From Cucumis sativus (taxonomy: Eukaryota; Streptophyta; Magnoliopsida; Cucurbitales; Cucurbitaceae), in assembly GCF_000004075.3 (NCBI RefSeq), contig NC_026660.2, positions 14,899,837-14,963,836 of the forward strand: a stretch of DNA of 64,000 nt, in the 5' to 3' direction. The translations under genes were made by a program, and so were the position numbers. The first letter of the stretch is position 1. Each line of letters starts with the position of its first letter. The notes below the pieces were generated by a model that searched no databases, was not told the origin of the DNA, and saw nothing but the letters and a program-made list of their open reading frames with translations. Positions 56,869 to 64,000 of this stretch are shown here, piece by piece.

Positions 56869-58936
56869 GAAAGTCGAGCAGGATCATTGTCTAGAGTTTC
56901 AGCAGAGGGAAATTACCGTTCTGTCCAACTGATTTGAATTTCTGTCCTTGTCGTTTTCCGAGAGCCAGCCCGACCAATCTCTGTTTGTCTTTTAAAAAAG
57001 AAATATATAATATTAATCCACAGTAAAAAAGAAAAAAAAGAAAGAAAGAAGAGAAAAAGATAATGTAGTCTGCGATGTGGTTTGGGTTCTCCTTCTTTCT
57101 TCTTCCTTTTTTGCAGAGTCAATTTTTTATTTTTTATTTTATATTTTTTACCGTCCTTTGTAAGGAGTGAAAAAAAGGGCCGGCAGCCCCACAGATTTGA
57201 ATGTTGAGGATCGTCGTGAAGTGGCGACAAACGGACGATTGTGATTATTCGACAGACAGAGAAGCTCCACTGCTTAGTTGTGGCCCTCTCGCATTTAATG
57301 AATTTTGATGCACCGCTTTATCCAGTTTTCCAATTTCCACTGGGGAAACACAAAACAAAACAAATCATTATTATGTTTGATGAGGTGGAATGTGAATTAA
57401 ATGAGGAGTTGGCAAGACCATCTGAGTTGGCGTGTTTTTATTGGGTTCTAGAGGTGGAGTGATTGACAGTAGAAGGGAGGGACTGGCCGTCTTGTTCATT
57501 CCGTTGAGAAACTAGTAGTCATATTACGAGGTGATGATGACATAATCATCTTCTAACACCTCTTTGTTTTTCCTTTTTTCACACTCCTCCTCTTTCTTTT
57601 CTATTATTTTAATTTATTCAAATTCCACCTCCTTCAATTTACACCATAATAATAAGTCTCATTATAATATATAATATATAATCTATTTTTTTTTATTTTT
57701 TTTATTTTATTTGAAGACCAAATTAGCTTAACATAAACAACAAATAATCTGTGTTTGACAAAACCATAACCTGTTTTTGTTTGCTAGAAAATAAAAATGG
57801 ATAAATAAGTAAATAGTAAATAGTAAACACTAACAATGAGCAAAAGAGAGAGGATAGGTAGAAAAACACTTCATCCAACTATATTGTTACAAAATCAGCT
57901 CAAACTATACGTAAATAAGTTTGTATTTCAAAATTCACCAAAGTAGAAAAACTATCAAATAAAATTTTAAAAAATAAGTAGAGAGAAATAAAGTAGTACA
58001 AAGCTTAATGCACTTTTTTTTTTTTTTTTTCTCTCAAAATCTCTCTAATCTAGATTAATTGTTTGTACTTTTAGAAATCTTATGCAAATGTAAAAACTAT
58101 TCATTTAAAGGGGATTTTAATTGAGTGTTCAAATATATAGTTATCTATAAAACTTAAGGTTTGAATAGATAGAATGGTAAAGATACTATTCATTATTTGA
58201 GCACATGGGTAAATATGGTATTATAAGTTTTGATCACAACTTCTCCGTGAAAGTTAGTATGATTCGATAGGTACAAGTTTTTAATATATAAATGTAGTAT
58301 CAGAAGGCACAAGTATAGCCTTTTCTCTCTATAGCTTTATACTACTAATATATCTTTTTACTTTTTACCCTTGCCTCCCAATATGTGTATGTATATATAC
58401 ATACATACATAAGAAATCTTGTAGTTATATATTTTCAAAAAGTAATTTTGAACATATAATAAATAATATTATACATATTATTATATCTACCAAATTACTA
58501 CTTTTATTTAATTAAATCCACTATTTCTTTTTATTTTCTTTAAACTTTAGATCTCATTAAATTATATTTTAAAGAAAGTTAATGCAAGTTACATATACAA
58601 TCAAAAAAATGGATGCACCTATTGGCTGTTATATGTGTGTTGTGTAATTACCATCTCACTTCCACTGTATACATTCAAGTGGCATATATTGCATTATATC
58701 TTCAAAAGTCACATCTCGCTAAGATCGACTGTACTTATTTGACCTAAGACTTTATTTTTTAAACTAAAAATTGAAAAAGCCACCCCCACCATTTTCAAAT
58801 GAATACCTACATTTCAAATTAAAAGTCAGCCAATGTGGAAAAGTTAAAAACATTTTATATCATTACTAAGATTGAAAAAGTCACCGCCACCGTTTATTAG
58901 ATATGAGATGGAACCTCATGTTTTAACTATGATGGA

Positions 58937-59007
58937 GATGAATCCAACCAAAAAGAAACTTACGTTCAAGATGATAAATCCAACCAAAAAGAAACTTACG
59001 TTAAAGA
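58937..59007 (+). repeat. 36-bp tandem duplication
   Basis: Two near-identical units containing AATCCAACCAAAAAGAAACT, at 58941 and 58977. Confidence 0.9.
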
Positions 59008-59828
59008 TAGAGATGAATTACCACTCCCACTGCTAATTAATTTTAAGCAAAATTCTTTTAAAATAGGAAGAGGAATCATACACATTTGTTTTGGTCTTCA
59101 TCAATGAGGTAAAGATGGTGATTATGGATTCATATTAAATCACTAATTGAACAATGGTCTGAAATTAAGAAATTAAAAAAAAAAAACGTAAAAACGTAGA
59201 GAAAACTGATACAAAAATTTACGTATAATTCACTAACAATGTATTAGCTATGTTCATAAGCAAAAGAAGAACAATTTATTCTTAGAAGCGATGTCTCTAG
59301 GAATAGAGAGTGTATATAGAGCAATTTTCTCTACAATTCTAATGCAAAATAGTATACGTAATGTAAATATGACAAATAGAAACTTGTCATTCAAATTGTC
59401 GAATTATAACATAACATATTCAAATACGTTCCAATAGATACCATTTAAAATCATGATTGAGTTGAAAGAAAAACTTAAATGAGTAGACAAAAGTAAATTT
59501 AATATCATATCAATACTCACACAAATAGAACTATGGTTGAATAAGTGTATTTATTTTTTATACATAGAATAAAAAATTTGATAATTTGTGTAAGTTTGTA
59601 TTCTGTTATTGTGTGTACTAAGTAGGGCCTGAAATCTAGAGATGAATGCCTCTCCAAAGGAAACATAGCATGACACTCCTTCATTATCACTCCCTTTTAA
59701 TTTCCACTAAGTTTCATTATGACTTTTTAGCCCATTTCCCACTTTATTTTTTATGTTTATCATCATTCTTCCTCCTTGTCCCTCTCTCCCCTTTTATCCA
59801 TTGGATCATTTTTGTCAACAAAGCTTTC

Positions 59829-59836
59829 TATATATA
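59829..59836 (+). promoter_or_regulatory. TATA box of the WOX3-like gene
   Basis: TATATATA about 62 bp upstream of the ATG, followed by a CA/AAC-rich leader. This would place the transcription start near 59860, leaving a short 5' UTR of roughly 40 nt. Confidence 0.6.
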
Positions 59837-59897
59837 CACACAAACACAAAACACAAAACTCTCACCTCCAAATTCCAAAAACAAACAAACAAAAATT

Positions 59898-61248
59898 ATG
59901 TCTCCATCAAGTATTACTCCTTCGAGATGGTGTCCAACACCAGAACAAGTGATGATTTTGGAAGAGATTTATAGAAATGGGCTTAAAACTCCTAACGCCA
60001 CTCAAATTCAACATATTACTTCTCATCTTTCTTTCTATGGTAAAATTGAAGGCAAAAATGTTTTCTATTGGTTCCAAAATCACAAGGCTAGAGATCGCCA
60101 AAAGCTTAGGAGGAAACTCTATAAGCAGCTTCAACAACATCATTTCTTTATGAAACGACAACGTTTTGATGATCATCAACATGACCATCATCACTTCTTT
60201 CAATATTTCCTTCCTCACCATGTTCCCCAACTACTCCCACAGCTTCCTTCTCCCTCTTCTCTTCAGGTTCTTACTCTTTTCTTTGTTGACTTTATTCATA
60301 TTCCAATGTTTTGACTTTTTAGATGTACGTTCGAGAACAGATAATAATGGTGTAAGTTAAGTATATGTATATGAAAATTAATTTTCACTGTAATATAAGT
60401 TTAATTATGATAAGGAAACAAAACTTTGGTATTATCAAAGCTGTGTGTACAACTCAAACAGTTGTTACATAAAAAAACTGTCAAGTGATAGATAATTTGA
60501 TTTTATTTTTTCAATTGAAGAATCTATGAGACTAGATGTAGCTTAACTAGATGCATCTAATTATCGTTCTTGTAGTAATTTAACATGGTTCTATAGATGG
60601 GTTTTTTTTTTTTTTTTTTTTTTTTAATAGTTAGTGTTTTTTTAGTACATTAAATTTAGGTAGAAATTTGAACAAATTATTTCAAAACTCAAGGGAAATA
60701 ATACATATTGATGACATAAGAAATAATACTCAAAGTAAAAGTCCTAATTGCACTCACCTTCATTCTAGTCTGTTCTTCTATATATATAAATAGTTATTGC
60801 AAACTAAGCAAAGATAAGTGTAGTTGTTGGTATCGAAAGTCAAAAGTATTCTTCTAATACTAATGTGTAAACGTTTTTTTTTTTTTTTTTAATGGTATTC
60901 ATTACATTAACGATGCTATATTTTATAAAAAATAAAAAAAGAGAGAGAATGTATACACATTTAATTTTTTTCTATTTATATGAAGGCTTTTCTTTCTTCT
61001 TTATGGAGTGTAATAATGAGATTTTGTTAATGCAGAGGGAGGTGGGTGAAGAGGAGGCAGCGACGGAAGTGGAGGGTGGTGGAGGGAGGAGGTGGATGGG
61101 AGGCGATGAGGGAACGACGGTGGAGGAGGAAGATGGAGAAACAACATGTGGCAATGGAACTTTAAGGACGTTGGAGTTGTTTCCGGTGAGAGCAAGTTGG
61201 GTGAAGGAGGAAGAAGGGACGAGTGGAAACGGTGGATGGGGAAATTAA
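59898..61248 (+). CDS. WOX3: WUSCHEL-related homeobox protein, WOX3/PRESSED FLOWER-like, two exons
   Basis: Exons 59898-60266 and 61036-61248 join in phase 0 to 193 aa. The start MSPSS lies downstream of a TATA box; the frame is open further upstream (to 59646), but that part would be promoter. The WOX homeodomain spans about 10-72: [20 protein letters not shown], then [20 protein letters not shown] and [11 protein letters not shown]. The [13 protein letters not shown] form is characteristic of the WOX3/PRS branch. A His-rich segment follows (HQHDHHHFF), and exon 2 holds the WUS box TLELFPVR (168-175), the repression/activation motif of the modern WOX clade. WOX3 proteins recruit lateral-domain cells in leaf and flower margins. 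Exon 2 is unusually Gly/Glu-rich before the WUS box and shorter than in Arabidopsis PRS (244 aa). Confidence 0.92.
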
Positions 61249-63388
61249 TGGAAAATAAATAAATAAATTTAAAAAAAATAGAAAATATATTCAAGGAAAA
61301 AATAGGGTAGGGTCAGGCGTAGGGTAAGTAGTAATTAGGGTTTTAAAATTAGGTGTGTCATAATAATTATTATTGTAAAAATTTAGAAGAAGAAAAATCT
61401 GATTTCTCGTTTCACTTTTTCCATTATTTCAACAAATCTCTCTCTCCATTGTGTCTTTCTTATCTGTTTGTGTGTACTTCAAATCATATTAAATTCTTGT
61501 TGGCATGTTCATATTTTTATGGTTATCGAATATGGGCAATGAATTGCTGTTTTTATTATATTGAGACAAATCTACAAAACACAAAACAATAATTATCAAA
61601 ATACCATTATTTAATATAAGTATAATTACAAATAATAGGTATGTTTAAGAATAATCATTTATATTCTTTTAGTATTTAATAATCAAATAAATATTTGGAG
61701 AAAGAAATTGATAAAACCCTAACATTCTAGCAAAATTTTACTCCTAATATATTTCTAGGTTAGATCACTAATACTTTTCTTTTATCTTTTTCAAAATGTA
61801 TTTTAACTATAAACAATGACCATATTAGAGATGTGAGTGAGGTTGAAGTGTTGTATTAACTCTCGTAATTATACCTTCATTTCATGTGTTAATTGTTGTC
61901 TACTTTTAACATTTCACTCAACTAGTAATTATAATCTATATATTAATTTCGGTCTCGAGCAATCTCTTTAACCAAGCCAACCACTTTTCACTATGGACTA
62001 TAGTTAGTCCTCTTGCTTAATAAGCTTAAGCACAATCAAAGACATATTGAGAGAATTAAATATAATCTTTAACCAAGTCTAAACCCAACAAAACACAACC
62101 ACTGCCCCTAAAACAAAATAGGATGATATGATAATGGAACTAGTCTTAACTAAATTAGCACAAAAGAAACTTTGATTTTTTTGTTTTCGGTCTGAAAAAG
62201 AAAGATCCTAACATTATATATGTGTGTGAAGTGAGTTGTGAATAAGAATTAAGAAGTGAGTGAATGACATTGAAGAAAAGTGATAAAATGAAGGGTGTAG
62301 AAACAAACAGCAGCAACAGAGAGTGCTTAGCTAATGGGAAGAAGGGTTTGGAATGACTTAGAATCTTTCAGAGAGAGCTGAGCTTAAAGTCAATATCTGC
62401 CTTTTTTAACAAATAGTAGTAATAATAATAACATCCCTTCCATTTCCATTTCTATTTTCTACAATTGCCCCCATCTGATTTGACACTTCTGACTCTCACA
62501 CACACATATTTATTTTGTAAGGGTTGATTTGTTGAGAGTTGTAATCTGTAAATTTACTTTTCGAAAAAGTTTTTCTAATCCATGTTGTTTATTTTCAAAC
62601 ACATGGTAAGGGGTTACTTACTCTTGAACATATTATTATTAGAGTGTTGTAACAGCTGTTTGATTATAATATGTGGAATTGATAAAGTTTGTTCTTCAAC
62701 TCTAAAAGAAATGGTGTAAGAGTTCGAGTATCTGATATCTGAATAGTAGAGTTAGTAGAGAATTTCTATTTATATACTTGATAGGGGTTTAAGAAGTGAA
62801 GTAGATTGATTGTGTCGAACATTATACAATTTTTAATATCATTTTTTTTATCATTCTTATATGATTATTTTGTATTTTATTAAATTTATTTTTACAGTAG
62901 TTATTACCCAAATTGTTTGCTCACATTTGTTTATTTTAGTTGGTAACTGTTCTTAAATTTCTATATTCATGTTAATATGGTTTAAAGTATTAATTATAAT
63001 CAATTTCTTGTTTACTGAGTTCAATTTATTTGCATGAATTTTTTTGGTTTAATTTAAATCATCTTTTAACAAAATGTTTGTTAATTTTGCAATTGCTCTA
63101 AAATAAGAAGAAGAAAAAAAGAGTTGTGATAATGATGTTGTAATTTGTAATTAATAAAAATTTATGATTCTAATACATATACACATGGAATTAGAAAATT
63201 AATTGGAAATCAACTAAAGAAAGGAAGAACATATGATATTTTATTATTATATTTTTATATATATATAATAGTTATACAATACATACATATGGACACATTT
63301 ATTTTTTCTTTTATATTAAGAAAAAATCCATTTTTATTTAATAGTAATTTGTGTTTATGAAGGTTTGTCGTGAGAGAATTCAATGTTG
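61249..63388. other. Intergenic between WOX3-like and RBOH-like genes
   Basis: No supported gene. Convergent arrangement, so both ends are 3' flanks. The patch at 62270-62530 is less AT-rich (CAGCAGCAACAGAGAG near 62310, ACACACACAT near 62498) but shows no coding potential I can support. Confidence 0.45.
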
Positions 63389-64000
63389 CTAAGTGCCTTC
63401 ATGATGGTACTCAAATTGTGTAGAATCATCGCTATGTTTTCTGCATTTAATAGCTACTTCATTAAAACTGGAGTCTCCACAAAAGAATACACCTACAAAA
63501 TCCCAAACACAACAAAAATGATGTTAATTCATTATTAATGATTAGTTTATAGAAAAATGGTTTTAAATAACAACATTGTTAAAAAATATTTAATAAACTC
63601 AAATATTTAAATTAATTCTTACCTATCTTACCACTGTGTTCCTTTTTCAATTTTAAGAAAACAGTTTCCCAATCTGGTTTTCCATGGCGAGCCCTTATCT
63701 GTCATAATTTACATTATACTATATATAATCAATTTAATTAATTCAAAAACTCATTCATCATCATATAAATTAAACCTATATATAAACATTACATCTACCC
63801 TCAACTTTCTCCATAATTTGTTATCAGAATATTACCCGACTTCGAGAGATGAAATCAATTTCCTCAATTTTAGTTTGTATATTTTGCAAAATGGTGACGA
63901 AGACGGATCGTGGATCTCCTTCCCTTTTGATGCTACTTAAATGGTTGTTCATTTCAATTACTCTCTGGGAATGGTTTAAATATAAATGGTTATCAATACA
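63389..64000 (-). CDS. Respiratory burst oxidase homologue (NADPH oxidase) C-terminus, partial
   Basis: The last three exons of a minus-strand gene, from high to low coordinates: 63964-63836, 63698-63623 and 63492-63389 (TAG stop at 63391-63389). Translation reads VIEMNNHLSSIKREGDPRSV, then IRARHGKPDWETVFLKLKKE and GVFFCGDSSFNEV. This matches the distal NADPH-binding half of plant RBOH proteins (EMHNHLTSVYEEGDARS, RTHFARPNW, GVFYCG). RBOHs are plasma-membrane enzymes that produce apoplastic superoxide from cytosolic NADPH. The end FEYHHEGT differs from the usual FEFHKENF, and the segment after the CG motif is divergent. The upstream exons (EF hands, transmembrane domain, FAD site) lie beyond the window, so whether the gene is intact cannot be judged. 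Confidence 0.8.

Larger units (their letters stand above)
51306..59828. other. Large gene-free intergenic region upstream of the WOX gene
   Basis: 8.5 kb with no supported coding gene. Mostly AT-rich, with a long TA microsatellite, several short tandem duplications, and two GC-richer islands (54390-54520 and 56500-57520) that may be regulatory. Short open frames on both strands in the GC-richer islands lack family features and plausible exon structure. Confidence 0.5.

Noticed and set aside
56684..57230. Several open frames on both strands near 56.7-57.2 kb
   Set aside because: They arise from GC-rich and polypurine/polypyrimidine sequence, lack domains, and have no plausible exon partners; a regulatory island is more likely.
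59646..59897. In-frame upstream extension of the WOX gene to an ATG at 59646
   Set aside because: The TATA box lies at 59829-59836 inside this extension, the encoded residues are hydrophobic/leader-like, and WOX3 proteins normally start MSP just before the homeodomain.

Overview
This is a 64 kb piece of a plant nuclear genome, almost certainly a eudicot. It is AT-rich, with GT-AG introns, introns from about 70 bp to several kb, and plant-specific genes (phototropin, WOX homeodomain, RLCK-VII kinase, ATS3, RBOH). A cucurbit is a plausible source but cannot be established from the sequence alone.

Layout. Positions 1-7956 are nested CACTA (En/Spm-type) DNA transposons. The 3' half of one element, with a Ulp1-like protease gene and palindromic subterminal repeats, ends at 1550. 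It sits inside the decayed tnp2 transposase gene of a second CACTA element, whose own 3' terminus is at 7956. After an intergenic stretch come a five-exon PBL5/PBL6-type receptor-like cytoplasmic kinase (10370-14751) and a small two-exon single-pass membrane protein of unknown function (16032-16781). An 8.4 kb gene-poor stretch follows, holding a decayed Ty1/copia 3' fragment (minus strand) and a non-autonomous hAT-like element with a near-perfect 8-bp target duplication.

The central gene is a complete 22-exon PHOT1-type blue-light receptor kinase (25229-37325; 1033 aa by my splice model). It is followed by an intronless lysine/glutamate-rich probable nuclear protein (38600-39664), a minus-strand secreted GH18 chitinase-like gene (40174-41088) and a minus-strand laccase pseudogene (about 42145-42640).

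Positions 43.4-48.2 kb form a repeat cluster. Four copies of a tRNA-like (A-box/B-box) module each end in the same short hairpin plus a T run, and two of the copies lie in a duplicated segment of 0.7-0.8 kb that also carries a GC-rich minisatellite. Downstream are a two-exon ATS3-like embryo-specific secreted protein (49766-51305), an 8.6 kb gene-free stretch with microsatellites and a cluster of TCP-type GGGCCCAC sites, a two-exon WOX3/PRESSED FLOWER-like homeobox gene with a WUS box (59898-61248), and the last three exons of a minus-strand RBOH/NADPH-oxidase-like gene running off the right edge (63389-64000).

The host genes are functionally unrelated neighbours (light signalling, immunity-type kinase, cell-wall/defence enzyme, embryo protein, leaf/floral patterning, ROS production), as usual for a plant chromosome arm; there is no operon or obvious gene cluster. 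Exon coordinates are hand-derived from splice consensus and reading-frame continuity.
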